This document shows, piece by piece, positions 37,516 to 46,418 of a stretch of 64,000 bases of DNA. Both the position numbers and the translations under genes were made by a program. The notes under the pieces are model-generated. The model did no database searches, was not told the DNA's origin, and saw only the letters and a list, made by a program, of their open reading frames with translations. Position 1 is the stretch's first letter, and every line of letters begins with the position of its first letter. This DNA comes from Burkholderiales bacterium (GTDB taxonomy: Bacteria; Pseudomonadota; Gammaproteobacteria; Burkholderiales; Ga0077523), in assembly GCA_019745565.1 (NCBI GenBank), contig JAIESW010000019.1, forward strand, positions 1-64,000, in the 5' to 3' direction.

Positions 37516-37542
37516 TTTACGGCACGAACCCCGAAATCTTGA
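37516..37542 (-). promoter_or_regulatory. Sigma28 (FliA) promoter for fliC
   Basis: The minus strand carries TCAAGATT, 11 bases, then GCCGTAAA. This closely follows the FliA consensus TAAAGTTT-N11-GCCGATAA with the exact spacer. It sits ~100 bases before the fliC ATG. The 232-base gap to the glycan operon shows no other clear feature beyond this promoter. Confidence 0.72.
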
Positions 37543-37647
37543 GCCGGGGGTACTGCTGGGCAGGGGGGAAGCTACGCGGTAAGCATCGGATTTCGCGCGT
37601 TGCACGCGAGGCGCAGCGACCTGCTTACGGTCCGACTTGTGAAAACT

Positions 37648-38778
37648 TTAGTCGTGCCGGAACGACCGGACGGCGGTCGCTACCGCCTCGATCTGAGCCG
37701 GCGTGAGGGTGGGCCCCATGGGCAGGCTCAGCACCTCGGCAGCCAGCCGCTCGGCGAGCGGCAGAGCGCCCTGCCCCCAACCGGCGTCGCGATACGCGCC
37801 CTGGAGGTGCGGCGGCACCGGGTAGTGGATGACGCTGCTCACGCCCCGCGCGGCCAGGTGGCTCTGGAGCGCATCCCGGGCACGCGAGCGGATCACGAAG
37901 AGGTGCCAGACGGATTCGGCGTGGGGCGCTTCCACCGGCAGGACGACGTCGGCGCCGGCCAGTGCCTCGCGGTAGCGCGCCACCGCGGCGCGGCGCGCCG
38001 CATTCCAATTGTCCAGGTGGCGCAGCTTCACCCTGAGCAGTGCAGCCTGCAACTCGTCCAGGCGGCTGTTGACGCCCTGCTCTTCGTGCACGTACTTGCG
38101 CGACGAACCGTAGTTGCGCAGCCGGCGCACGCGCTCGGCGAGCGCCGGGTCGGACGTGACCACGGCACCGCCGTCGCCGAGCGCGCCGAGGTTCTTGCCG
38201 GGATAGAAGCTGAAGCCCGCTGCCGTACCGAAGCTGCCGGCGCGCCGGCCACGATGGCGCGCGCCGTGCGCCTGGGCAGCATCCTCGATCAACGCCAGCG
38301 CGTGGCGCCGCGCGATGTCGGCGAGCGCGGTCATGTCGGCCGGGTGCCCGTACAAGTGCACCGGCATGATCGCGCGGGTGCGCGGCGTGATGCGCGCTTC
38401 GACGGCATTCGGATCGATGGTGAAACCGCCTGCCTCCGGCTCCACCGGCACCGGCACCGCCCCGGCCTCCGAGACCGCGAGCCAGGTTGCGACGAACGTC
38501 TTGGACGGTACGATCACCTCGTCGCCGGGGCCGATGCCGAGCGCGCGCAGGATCAGCGTCAGAGCGTCCAGGCCGTTGCCTACACCGATGCAGTGTTGCG
38601 CCTCGCAATAGCGCGCGAACTCGGCCTCGAACGCGGCGAGTTCGTCGCCCATGATGAACTGCCCGCCCCGCATCACGCGCTGCCACGCGGCGTCGAGCTC
38701 CGGCCGGATGATCGCGTGCAGCGCGTCGAGGTCCAGGAACGGGACCGCCGCGGTGGACGACGGTGCGGGAGGCGTCAC
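37648..38778 (-). CDS. DegT/DnrJ-type sugar 3-aminotransferase (FdtB/QdtB-like)
   Basis: The 376-residue PLP enzyme has Asp166 in [11 protein letters not shown] and the Schiff-base Lys195 in [18 protein letters not shown]. Directly after an FdtA-like ketoisomerase, it should aminate C3 of dTDP-3-keto-6-deoxyhexose. The start is GTG 38778, overlapping the ketoisomerase stop (GTGA). It is the last gene of the island operon, next to fliC. Glucose-1-phosphate thymidylyltransferase and dTDP-glucose dehydratase are not in the window and must come from elsewhere. Confidence 0.82.
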   Translation of the reverse strand: MTPPAPSSTAAVPFLDLDALHAIIRPELDAAWQRVMRGGQFIMGDELAAFEAEFARYCEAQHCIGVGNGLDALTLILRALGIGPGDEVIVPSKTFVATWLAVSEAGAVPVPVEPEAGGFTIDPNAVEARITPRTRAIMPVHLYGHPADMTALADIARRHALALIEDAAQAHGARHRGRRAGSFGTAAGFSFYPGKNLGALGDGGAVVTSDPALAERVRRLRNYGSSRKYVHEEQGVNSRLDELQAALLRVKLRHLDNWNAARRAAVARYREALAGADVVLPVEAPHAESVWHLFVIRSRARDALQSHLAARGVSSVIHYPVPPHLQGAYRDAGWGQGALPLAERLAAEVLSLPMGPTLTPAQIEAVATAVRSFRHD

Positions 38779-39200
38779 GTGCGTCGCGCTGCCGCGGCTT
38801 CGGTTGCCGCCTTGAAGTCGCCGTACTCGCGGAAATAGTCGGCCTCGTCGTAGAACTCCGAAGCGAGCACCATGCACACCGATCCAGAGGAGAAGTTGTC
38901 GATCTCGCGCCACATCATGGGTGCGATGTAGAGGCCGTAGTACGAGCGGTTCAGGTGGTACCGCCGGGTGCGAGAACCGTCGTCCAGCACGATGTCGAAG
39001 CTGCCCGACATGGCGATCACCAACTGGTGCAGCGCCTTGTGGCCATGGCCGGCCCGCGTCGCGCCGCCTGGCACGTCGTAGAGGTAGTAGACGCGCTTGA
39101 TGTCGAACGGAATGTGGCGGCCGCTCTCGGCAAAGGTCAGGTTGCCGCGCGGATCGTGGATGATCGGCAGTTCGATGAAGCGGCACAGCTCGAGGCCCAT
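38775..39200 (-). CDS. dTDP-4-keto-6-deoxyglucose 3,4-ketoisomerase (FdtA/QdtA-like)
   Basis: The 141-residue cupin starts [20 protein letters not shown]. It carries the active-site histidines His52 and His54 in [18 protein letters not shown], and [20 protein letters not shown]. It moves the keto group from C4 to C3 in dTDP-4-keto-6-deoxyglucose. Whether the product has galacto (FdtA) or gluco (QdtA) configuration cannot be read from the sequence. It lies between the N-formyltransferase and the aminotransferase. Confidence 0.85.
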   Translation of the reverse strand: MGLELCRFIELPIIHDPRGNLTFAESGRHIPFDIKRVYYLYDVPGGATRAGHGHKALHQLVIAMSGSFDIVLDDGSRTRRYHLNRSYYGLYIAPMMWREIDNFSSGSVCMVLASEFYDEADYFREYGDFKAATEAAAARRT

Positions 39201-39223
39201 GGGCGATTTCTCCTTGTGAGCAA

Positions 39224-40090
39224 TTACGGAGTCGCAGCGTCTTCCTTGAAGCGCACGCGCACCAGACCGTCTTTGCAGGCGAGCAGAGCGCTGTGGCTGC
39301 CGATCCGATCGCCGCCGCGCAGCGCATCGGACCAGTCGCCGGCCACGCGTTCGGCAGCGACGACCCGCCGGCCGGCCACGCGCGGCAGCTGGAACGGATC
39401 GAAGACGAGCGAGCGGATCAGATCGACGCACTGGCTCGCGGTCATGGCGCGCCAGTCGACGATGTCGACGGCGGTGAAGTCGATGGACTTGCGATCGTAG
39501 TACGTCGCTTGCGAGGCATCCTGCGCATGGCGGCGCTCGGTGCCCGCGAGCACGTCCGGGAGGCTGCGCTTGAAGACCTCGTAGCCATGCGCGTGGTACA
39601 GGCCGTAGAGAGCGAACGCCGTCGTGAAGGGTGGGACGTCGAACAGCTGCTGATCGACGATGTCGCCGTCGTCGATGCCTGCCTCGAGCACGTGCAGCGT
39701 GACCCCACTCTCGGTCTCCCCGTTGCGCAGCGGCCACATGCTCGGGTAGCAACCGCGATAGCGCGGCAGCGGCGAGAAATGCAGGTTGTAGGCACGCGCG
39801 CCGCCGAGCTGCGCCGGCCGGATGATGCGGTCGTATTGCAGGCTGAATAGCACGTCGCCCGGTTCGAGCGTGAGCGCATCCACGGTCTCGAAGGCGGGCA
39901 CGCCCAGGCGATTGCATTGCGCCCGCAAGGAGGGTTCCCAACGATCGACGCCGGGATCGCCCTGGACGGCGACGGTTGCCAAATCCCACCGATCGGCCAG
40001 CAATGGCAGCACATCCGTGAGGTACCCGAGCGCGTTGCAGGCGATCGCTCCCTTGCCGCACACGGCCAGGCGCCGGCGGTCACGCCCCAT
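39224..40090 (-). CDS. Sugar N-formyltransferase
   Basis: The 288-residue protein starts [20 protein letters not shown] and has the formyltransferase core with an intact triad: Asn102 and His104 in [20 protein letters not shown], and Asp140 in GIDDGDIV. N10-formyl-THF would be the donor. Beside the ketoisomerase and aminotransferase it should formylate the 3-amino group, giving dTDP-Fuc3NFo or dTDP-Qui3NFo (inference). ATG 40090 overlaps the cytidylyltransferase stop by 11 bases. Confidence 0.8.
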   Translation of the reverse strand: MGRDRRRLAVCGKGAIACNALGYLTDVLPLLADRWDLATVAVQGDPGVDRWEPSLRAQCNRLGVPAFETVDALTLEPGDVLFSLQYDRIIRPAQLGGARAYNLHFSPLPRYRGCYPSMWPLRNGETESGVTLHVLEAGIDDGDIVDQQLFDVPPFTTAFALYGLYHAHGYEVFKRSLPDVLAGTERRHAQDASQATYYDRKSIDFTAVDIVDWRAMTASQCVDLIRSLVFDPFQLPRVAGRRVVAAERVAGDWSDALRGGDRIGSHSALLACKDGLVRVRFKEDAATP

Positions 40091-40862
40091 CCCGACCTCC
40101 CGGCTCGCGCCAGTCGTGGGTCCAGCGCTGCGGTGCTGCGAGCACCGATTCATAGCGCTGCAGATCTTCGGCCGAGTCCACCTCGCACCATCCCCCGTCC
40201 ACGGGCACCGCGCCGATGCGCTCGCCTCGATCGAGCATCCGGCGCAGCAGCCCGGTCATGTCCAGGCGATCGCGGCGCTCCGGCGGTTCCGCCTGCCAGG
40301 CGGCGTGGGCGCGTCGCCAGCCGTCCGGCGTGAAGCGAATCAATCCCATGTACTGCCCCTGCACCTGATCGAGCGTTTGCGGCCGTTCGCCGATGGCGAG
40401 CAGCCGGCCCTGGTCTTCGCGAAACGTCTCCGCGTCGCGCAGCGGATCGGCGAACCGGAGCTGCCACAGCGGCAGCCAGGACCGATCATAGGTGATGGCC
40501 ACGTCGTCCTGGGCCGCGAGGAGTTTCCGCACGACCGCAGGGCCATAGACGATGTCCGAGTACGAGACGATCGTCGTGCCGGCGTGCAGCCACTCGGCCG
40601 CGCAGGCGAGCGATGCCACCATGTTGGTGTCGGCCCAGCGCGGGTTGTGAAAGCGCACCGTCCCGAACGATCGCAGCAGCTCGGCGCGATAGCCGGTGAC
40701 GAGCGCGATGCGATCGATGCCGGCTGCGCGCAGCGCGGCCAGCTGCCACTCGAGCAACGGGCGGGCGGCCAGCGGCGTGAGGCACTTCGGCTGGTCGCGG
40801 GTGATCTCGCCCAGGCGTGAGCCGCGTCCCGCCGCGAGGATGATCGCGCTGGTGGGGTTCAT
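40080..40862 (-). CDS. CTP:phosphoglutamine cytidylyltransferase-like NTP transferase
   Basis: The 260-residue nucleotidyltransferase has the pyrophosphorylase signature LAAGRGSRLG (9-18), Lys26 in QPKCLTP and a metal-binding Asp103 in SYSDIVYGP. WADTNMVASLACAAEWL is typical of the cytidylyltransferases of the LicC/phosphonate kind. Position between a C26 hydrolase and a PEP-synthase-like kinase matches C. jejuni Cj1416, which makes CDP-L-glutamine from CTP and phosphoglutamine. The family is clear; the substrate is inferred from context. It starts in the hydrolase stop (ATGA). Confidence 0.75.
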   Translation of the reverse strand: MNPTSAIILAAGRGSRLGEITRDQPKCLTPLAARPLLEWQLAALRAAGIDRIALVTGYRAELLRSFGTVRFHNPRWADTNMVASLACAAEWLHAGTTIVSYSDIVYGPAVVRKLLAAQDDVAITYDRSWLPLWQLRFADPLRDAETFREDQGRLLAIGERPQTLDQVQGQYMGLIRFTPDGWRRAHAAWQAEPPERRDRLDMTGLLRRMLDRGERIGAVPVDGGWCEVDSAEDLQRYESVLAAPQRWTHDWREPGGRDGA

Positions 40863-41500
40863 GCGCCCACCCGCGCCGGTCCCACGCCCAGGGCCTCGCG
40901 CAGCAGCGCGCGATCCGCCGCCCGAAACGGCGTTTCACGTTCCGGATGCCACATCACGGCGGTCCAGCGCCGGGCCGGGCAAGCGAACGCTTCGACGCTG
41001 CCGTCGGGTGCGAACGCGAGCGGCGTGATCGGCTCCGGAATCGCGCCTCCCGGCAGACCCCAGCGATGGTACGAGTTCACGTCCGAGGTCATTGCGATCA
41101 TGGCGTTCGCGCTCCGGAGCGGATGACGCTGCGCCACGTGTCCCTCCACGGGTACCAGCGCACCGCCGAGGGTGTCCCACATGAGCTGAGCGCCGCGGCA
41201 GACGCCAAACACCGGCAGCTCTCGGGTACGACATAGCTCGAGCAGCGCGCGTTCGGTCCCGTCGCGGCGCTCGCTGGCCCCGAGGTCGTCGCCGCCGGTC
41301 AGGATCAGAGCGTTCAGCCCGAACGTTTCCAATGCCTGCACCGCACCACCGCCCGCGTTCGGCAAGGGCAGCCACGCGCCCTCGGGCACCGCCCAGGCGA
41401 GGAAGTCGGTCCACGCTGCGGCGACGGCATCGCGCAGTTCCCCGGTGCTGGGGTTGCGGACTTCGCGCATCGTGACGCCCATGCGCAACGGGTTCTTCAT
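40859..41500 (-). CDS. Gamma-glutamyl-CDP-amidate hydrolase-like (peptidase C26)
   Basis: The 213-residue class I glutamine-amidotransferase fold has nucleophile Cys101 in VFGVCRGAQLMWD and the partner His185 with Glu187 in MWHPERETPF. It resembles the gamma-glutamyl hydrolase/PuuD family but is shorter. In C. jejuni the equivalent Cj1417 releases glutamate from CDP-L-glutamine, leaving cytidine diphosphoramidate. No putrescine or GABA genes are near. It overlaps both neighbours by 4 bases. Confidence 0.77.
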   Translation of the reverse strand: MKNPLRMGVTMREVRNPSTGELRDAVAAAWTDFLAWAVPEGAWLPLPNAGGGAVQALETFGLNALILTGGDDLGASERRDGTERALLELCRTRELPVFGVCRGAQLMWDTLGGALVPVEGHVAQRHPLRSANAMIAMTSDVNSYHRWGLPGGAIPEPITPLAFAPDGSVEAFACPARRWTAVMWHPERETPFRAADRALLREALGVGPARVGA

Positions 41501-43914
41501 GCGGCGGCGACCTCGCGCGTGGGGCGCAACATCCGGGCCGCGGCGTTGATCTCGGCCATGCCGGCCGCCAGCAAGCGCGCGTAAGTCTGTTCTCCGCAGC
41601 CGATGGCAGCCGGAAGCCCCAGTTCGGCACAGCGGATGGCCATGTGCGAATTTGCTCCGCCGAACTTGGTCACCAGCGCCTGGATGCCGCGCGTGAACAC
41701 CCAGTCGAAACCGGGATCGGCGTTTTCGATGCAGGCGATGGCGCCGAACAGGTTCACGCCGCCGCCGCTGCGGGCGTCGAGCGCCACGACCGGGCCGCTT
41801 GCATGGCCGGTGCCGACGAAATTCGGCTCGCTGCGATGGATCGTCGCCACGTAGATGTCGCGCACGTCGCGGACGATGTGGCTCAGCCGGAACGCGTGCG
41901 CTTCGGCATGGCGTTGACGGCCCTGCTCCGCCAGCGCCAGGAAATGCCGGTCGGCATAGTCGATGATCGGATCGGTACCGGTGCGTTCCAGGGCCGACCA
42001 GTCGACGAACGAGAGGTCGTCGCGGCTGAGGCCCTGGGCTTCGCCCCAGGTCGCCAGCGCTTCGAGCGCGTCGGACAGATCCCGCGTGAACACGAACTTG
42101 GCATGCTCGCGCCCGGCGATGGCACGCCGCGCGTACGCGAGCAGCGCCGCCGGGGTGATGTCGTCGAATCCTGCCTCCGCGAGCAGTGCGCGCAAATCGC
42201 GGTTCTCCTGCGGCCGCAGCGCGAAGCGCTCGGCGGTCACGTCCGGTACGACCGGCAGCGCTGCGACGAACAGGTCGTCGCGGGCATCGTAGCGTGGTGA
42301 CGTGATGTCGTAGGTACCCGGACGCAGGTGGCCGTAGCGCTGCAGGAACACGTCGCGCGGTGCATGGCCGGCACACACCGCAGCGTGATCGCGCAGCATG
42401 CCGCTCGTGACCGTGGTGACGGACCGCCGGAACGCTGCGACCCGTTCCGGTGACAGCGCGCCGCGTCGCTGCGCCGAGCGCAGCAAGGCTTCGGCGACGA
42501 ACGCATGGCGGGCGATGACCGCAAAGGCGAACGTGCCGGTGCGCGCGCCGTCCCGCACCAGCCGGACCGCGCGCCGCAATGCTTCGAACGCGCCCGCGGT
42601 CCGCTCCCCGTCGGGCGAGCGGCTCGTCTCCAGTCCCTGCACGAGGCTCTCGGCGCCGGCCAGGGAACCCTCCTCCCGCAGGAATCCATGGGTCAGTGCC
42701 TGCAACCGCGCCCGATAGTCGGCACGGGCCCGGGGTCGCAGCAGACCGGCGTAGCGGTTCCGGAAACTCCGATCGAAGTCGAAGTCGAGGCAGGTGTGAG
42801 CGATCTCGAATTCCACCTTGTCGTGCAATTCCGGCTGGGCGTCGAGACGATCGAGCCACGCGTTCACCAGGGCCTCGCCGGAAGCGGGATCCACTCCCGC
42901 GGGCAGGAAGGAATTGAAGCTCGCGCGCACGTCCACGTAGGGGTGGCTGTTGACCACCACCATGAGTTCCTCCGGCGGCAAGCGCCGGTAGCCCATGGCG
43001 GCGCGCGCTTCGCGCCACACGTCGCGCGTCACCAGTTCGCGGTACAGCGAGGCGGCGAGCGGTCGCGGCGTGGTGCCGATGATCTCGGCCGGATTCCAGT
43101 CCGGCATGACCGCGAGGATGGTGCGGCTGCCGTAGAGCCCCGGGCGCGGTGCGCCGCATTCACGCACGAAGTTCTCGACGAAGACCAGGTGCCGCGACAC
43201 GCGGCGCTCGGTGACCGGGTGCCAGTCCCGAGTCGAGGCGATGCGCCGCACCTGCAGCAGCACCAGCGCACCCGCGCCGGTGAGCGCGAATTCGATGTCG
43301 AGCGGCAGTTCGCCGCACAGCCTTTCGAGTTCCCGCGCGAGCGCGAGGAAGCGCGCCACTCGCGGCGACTGGATGAACTCGGGTGCAGCGTTTCGATAGA
43401 CGCGCAGCGCCTTGTGCACGCCCCGCCCTGCGGTCACGGCGTCGGTGCGCCCGGTCTCGTCGTCGAAGTTGATGACGTAGTAGGGAGCGCCGTGCACCAG
43501 ATCGTGGGTGAGGATCACCCCGCTGACGGCCACGTCGGCCAACATCGGTTGCACCAGGATCTGATCGCGCGGATTGCCGGTGAGCGACGCGACGACCCGA
43601 TCGATGGCGACGGTCAGTGTCGCCTCGTCGCCGCCGGGCACGCCGAGGATGCTCTCGAACGCGCCCGCCATGGAGAGCCGCGCACCATCCTCGGCCAGGG
43701 CACTCGAGCGCACGACCAGTGCCGCCGATCCGAGGCGAGCGGAGATCCGTTGCAGACAACGTCGGCGCTCGCGCCGCCATTGCTCGACGGTGAAGTGGAC
43801 CAGGTCCAGCACGAGCGCCGAACGCAGGTGCGGCGCGACGCGCTGCAGGGTTTCGGCCTTGGTGCCGAATTGCAGCGGCGTACGGAGGCTGCGGGACCGA
43901 CGCTCAGTCGCCAT
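41497..43914 (-). CDS. L-glutamine kinase-like PEP-synthase-family enzyme
   Basis: The 805-residue protein has an N-terminal ATP-grasp domain of the PEP-synthase/PPDK type (LVVRSSALAED near residue 67, SMAGAFESIL) and a C-terminal swivelling phosphohistidine domain. The conserved His757 lies in KFGGANSHMAIRCAELG. The PEP/pyruvate TIM barrel of true PEP synthase is absent; a different ~400-residue middle takes its place. This is the build of C. jejuni Cj1418, which phosphorylates the amide nitrogen of L-glutamine. ATG 43914 overlaps the methyltransferase stop by 11 bases. Confidence 0.78.
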   Translation of the reverse strand: MATERRSRSLRTPLQFGTKAETLQRVAPHLRSALVLDLVHFTVEQWRRERRRCLQRISARLGSAALVVRSSALAEDGARLSMAGAFESILGVPGGDEATLTVAIDRVVASLTGNPRDQILVQPMLADVAVSGVILTHDLVHGAPYYVINFDDETGRTDAVTAGRGVHKALRVYRNAAPEFIQSPRVARFLALARELERLCGELPLDIEFALTGAGALVLLQVRRIASTRDWHPVTERRVSRHLVFVENFVRECGAPRPGLYGSRTILAVMPDWNPAEIIGTTPRPLAASLYRELVTRDVWREARAAMGYRRLPPEELMVVVNSHPYVDVRASFNSFLPAGVDPASGEALVNAWLDRLDAQPELHDKVEFEIAHTCLDFDFDRSFRNRYAGLLRPRARADYRARLQALTHGFLREEGSLAGAESLVQGLETSRSPDGERTAGAFEALRRAVRLVRDGARTGTFAFAVIARHAFVAEALLRSAQRRGALSPERVAAFRRSVTTVTSGMLRDHAAVCAGHAPRDVFLQRYGHLRPGTYDITSPRYDARDDLFVAALPVVPDVTAERFALRPQENRDLRALLAEAGFDDITPAALLAYARRAIAGREHAKFVFTRDLSDALEALATWGEAQGLSRDDLSFVDWSALERTGTDPIIDYADRHFLALAEQGRQRHAEAHAFRLSHIVRDVRDIYVATIHRSEPNFVGTGHASGPVVALDARSGGGVNLFGAIACIENADPGFDWVFTRGIQALVTKFGGANSHMAIRCAELGLPAAIGCGEQTYARLLAAGMAEINAAARMLRPTREVAAA

Positions 43915-45118
43915 AGGCGTAGCGCTGGCGCGCGGCGGCGAGGTCGAACGGCGCACCGGCCGTGGCGACCGGCTGGCTGCGCCGTCGCAGCACGACGAAC
44001 AGCTTGTCGACATCGTGGAACGGAACGAAGGCGTGCGTCATGCGATGGCGCAGCGTCTCGAAGTAGCGGCCCGCGATGGCGAGCTTGCGATCGAGGTCGC
44101 CGTCATCGCCCGGTCCGCCGGTGCCGGGACCGAAGACGTTGTGACTCTCGAAGAGGAGCAGCCCGCCGGGTTCGAGCAGTTCGAAGAGCTTGGCGGCGAA
44201 GTGTTCGAAATCCAGGCCCGACCGCCCGTCGATGGTCGCGTGATTGGCGAGCGAGAAGACGGCGTCGTAGGGCGCCGCCGGCCGGAAGCTCCGGAAGTCC
44301 TCCACGAAGAAGCGCGCCGTGCGGATGTCGAGCGCGTCCCGCACTTCGGTCGCGATGCCCACCAGCCAGGGGTTGAGTTCGATGCCGTCGACGCGATGGC
44401 CGCGCTGCGCCAGTTCGAGCGCGAGAAAGCCGCAGTTGGACCCGATGTCGAGAATGCGGCGACCGGAGCCCAGCAGGCCGTCGATGTCGTACAGCGCGAG
44501 CCGTTGCTCCGTCGGTTTGATGCCGCCGATGCCGATGCGCTCCCAGCCCTGGTACGCGTAACCTTGGCAGTAGCTGTGCGGCCAATGGGTACGTTGCAGC
44601 AGCAGCTGCGCGAACACGCGGCGCAGCAGGGGCACGGACGCCGGCGCGAACAGGACGGCACTGAGCAGATCGAGGAACGTGTAGTAGCGGCTCAGGAACA
44701 GGAAATGGGTCGTGCCGGGATCGGCGCTGCCCAGCTCGCGCAACAGGACTTCGCCGAGCGCTCCGGACGCGGCGATGTCGGACTGCGACGCGATCCATTC
44801 CTCGAAGGTGGCTTCGAAGGCGGCTCGCAGTTCGGGCGGCGCCGCCCAGCGGTCGGCGAGATGCTCCAGGGTCGGCAGCAGGTCGGGCAGCGCGGTGCAG
44901 GAATCCGGGAGCAGGAACGCGACCCAGCACGGTTGACCGAAGGCTTCGCGGGCGAACGCCGACCAGGCTGCATCGAGCGCGGCACCGCCCGCGCCTTCGA
45001 GATCGCGCCCGAGCGCCTCCAGGTGCGCGCCGAGGCGTTCATGGGTCCGCGCACCGGCACGCGGATGGCGTTGCACGATCGTCCGGAGCGCGGCGAAGAG
45101 GTCGGTGCGCCGGGTCAT
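43904..45118 (-). CDS. SAM methyltransferase, candidate phosphoramidate O-methyltransferase
   Basis: The 404-residue protein has ~190 N-terminal residues of unrecognised helical sequence and then a Rossmann methyltransferase core. Motif I is RILDIGSNCGFLALELA (221-237), preceded by GIGGIKPTEQRLALYDI, and motif IV region is DAVFSLANHATI. C. jejuni phosphoramidate loci also contain methyltransferases (Cj1419, Cj1420) for the O-methyl group. Position between the glutamine kinase and the other pathway genes suggests the same task; methylation of a sugar hydroxyl is the alternative. Confidence 0.7.
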   Translation of the reverse strand: MTRRTDLFAALRTIVQRHPRAGARTHERLGAHLEALGRDLEGAGGAALDAAWSAFAREAFGQPCWVAFLLPDSCTALPDLLPTLEHLADRWAAPPELRAAFEATFEEWIASQSDIAASGALGEVLLRELGSADPGTTHFLFLSRYYTFLDLLSAVLFAPASVPLLRRVFAQLLLQRTHWPHSYCQGYAYQGWERIGIGGIKPTEQRLALYDIDGLLGSGRRILDIGSNCGFLALELAQRGHRVDGIELNPWLVGIATEVRDALDIRTARFFVEDFRSFRPAAPYDAVFSLANHATIDGRSGLDFEHFAAKLFELLEPGGLLLFESHNVFGPGTGGPGDDGDLDRKLAIAGRYFETLRHRMTHAFVPFHDVDKLFVVLRRRSQPVATAGAPFDLAAARQRYAYGD

Positions 45119-45861
45119 GAGCCCGTCTCCCGCGCAGCGCGCGCGTCGCTTCGTTCCGGCAGCGCAAGCAGTGCAACGTGCTTCAACACCGGATGGACGA
45201 CGAAGTAGGTCTGCGCCGTCTCACCCTCGGTCCGGAGCGCTGGCGGAAGCGCGCCGAGTCGTTGCGTCTCCGCCAGTACGCGGCACAGGAGATCGGCGCG
45301 AATCGCCGCGTCGTAGACACGGTCCACGTCGATGCCGCCGGGCGGCAGGGGGTAGCGGCGGCGTGCGAGCACCGGACCGGCGTCGATCTCCGCAGCGAGC
45401 ACCAGCACGGATGCGGCACACTCGCGCGCTTCCAGCATGCTGAAGTAGATGGTGGTGCTGCCGCGATAGCGCGGCAGCCAGCCCGAGTGGGAATGCAGAA
45501 AAGGCACGCCGAGGTCGAGGGCTGCGGTGCCGACGATCTGGCCGCCGAAGCCGGAATAGATCACGCACGCCGGCTGCAGTGCCCGGATGCGCGCCACCAC
45601 TTCGGCGTCGTTCACGTTACGGCTGGCGATCGCTTCGGTGGACCAGCCGGCCGCACCGCAAGTGGATTCGAGCGGTTCGGCGAGGTTCGGCAGCGCCAAC
45701 CCTGCTCCGGCCCATGCGGCCGCGGGCGCCGGGGGCGCCGCAGTTTCCGGCTCCCCGCAGATCAGTACCTGCCCGGGATGCAGGCCGGCCGCGGCCATGG
45801 CCTGTGCGTAGGCCTGGGAGCGCGCCGTCCGTGCCGCGAGGAAGAGCGTCCGCTCGAGCAT
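45115..45861 (-). CDS. Formyltransferase-like protein with altered catalytic Asn
   Basis: The 248-residue protein has the formyltransferase fold (VIYSGFGGQIVGTAALDLGV; HSHSGWLPRYRGSTT; LAAEIDAGPVLARR). His125 and Asp160 of the usual Asn-His-Asp triad are present, but the Asn position is occupied by His123. It may use another acyl donor, transfer to an unusual amine such as a phosphoramidate, or be non-catalytic. It lies inside the phosphoramidate gene run, apart from the normal N-formyltransferase at 39.2-40.1 kb. It overlaps the methyltransferase start (ATGA). Confidence 0.68.
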   Translation of the reverse strand: MLERTLFLAARTARSQAYAQAMAAAGLHPGQVLICGEPETAAPPAPAAAWAGAGLALPNLAEPLESTCGAAGWSTEAIASRNVNDAEVVARIRALQPACVIYSGFGGQIVGTAALDLGVPFLHSHSGWLPRYRGSTTIYFSMLEARECAASVLVLAAEIDAGPVLARRRYPLPPGGIDVDRVYDAAIRADLLCRVLAETQRLGALPPALRTEGETAQTYFVVHPVLKHVALLALPERSDARAARETGS

Positions 45862-46418
45862 CAGGCTGTCTCCACCGCCGCCGCCAGGGCAGTCACGTGC
45901 CGCAGTTCATCGCGCTGCAATCGGGCCGCGACGGAACGCCATGCGGCGGGCACCGCATCCCGGTGCGCCCCGAGGATGTCGTTCAGCTTGAGCAGCGCGT
46001 TGAGACACGGCAGACGCTGCGAGGTGCGATAGGCGCGCTCCAGGAGTTCGCCGAAGACCACGTACCGCGGCAATACCCGGAAATCCCCGCGATCCACGGC
46101 ACGCATCGCGTTGTCGTAGTCACCATAGATGCGCTTCGTGACTTCGAAGCGCTGCACGAGCCGTGCGACCACGCGCAGGGCGTCCTCGTGATCGTCGCGC
46201 TCGAGGCGCGTCATCGTGTCCGCGAACAATCGGCACGCCCGATCGGTGCTCGCCATGCCGGCGTCCGGCGCAACCGCAGTCGCATCGAACCACGCCGCTG
46301 CCGCCAGGCGCTGCGCCCGCCAGGCCTCGAGGAATGCCTGACCGCCGAACGTGGAGTAGAAGTAGGTGTGCGGCTGTGCGAGCAGATCCCCCTGCGCATA
46401 GGTGTAGGCAATGCTCAC
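45861..46418 (-). CDS. Unrecognised 185-residue island protein
   Basis: I do not recognise this family. The protein is mostly helical by appearance, has no signal peptide or membrane segment, and contains aromatic- and Arg-rich stretches (IAYTYAQGDLLAQPHTYFY; RFEVTKRIYGDYDNAMRAVD; LPCLNALLKLNDILGAHRD). It is translationally tied to both neighbours: its start overlaps the CysC-like stop (ATGA) and its stop overlaps the next start by 1 base. The tight coupling suggests a role in the same pathway, perhaps as an extra enzyme or scaffold. Confidence 0.6.
   Translation of the reverse strand: MSIAYTYAQGDLLAQPHTYFYSTFGGQAFLEAWRAQRLAAAAWFDATAVAPDAGMASTDRACRLFADTMTRLERDDHEDALRVVARLVQRFEVTKRIYGDYDNAMRAVDRGDFRVLPRYVVFGELLERAYRTSQRLPCLNALLKLNDILGAHRDAVPAAWRSVAARLQRDELRHVTALAAAVETA

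Noticed and set aside
37579..37628. GTAAGCA/TGCTTAC pair as a terminator of the glycan operon
   Set aside because: Only 7 pairs with a loop of more than 30 bases and no T-run; chance match is likely.
40859..41500. Gamma-glutamyl-GABA hydrolase (PuuD)
   Set aside because: No putrescine pathway genes nearby, protein is short, and it is coupled to the cytidylyltransferase and glutamine kinase genes.
41497..43914. PEP synthase or pyruvate phosphate dikinase
   Set aside because: ATP-grasp and phosphohistidine domains are present but the PEP/pyruvate barrel is replaced by an unrelated middle region, and the neighbours are not central metabolism.
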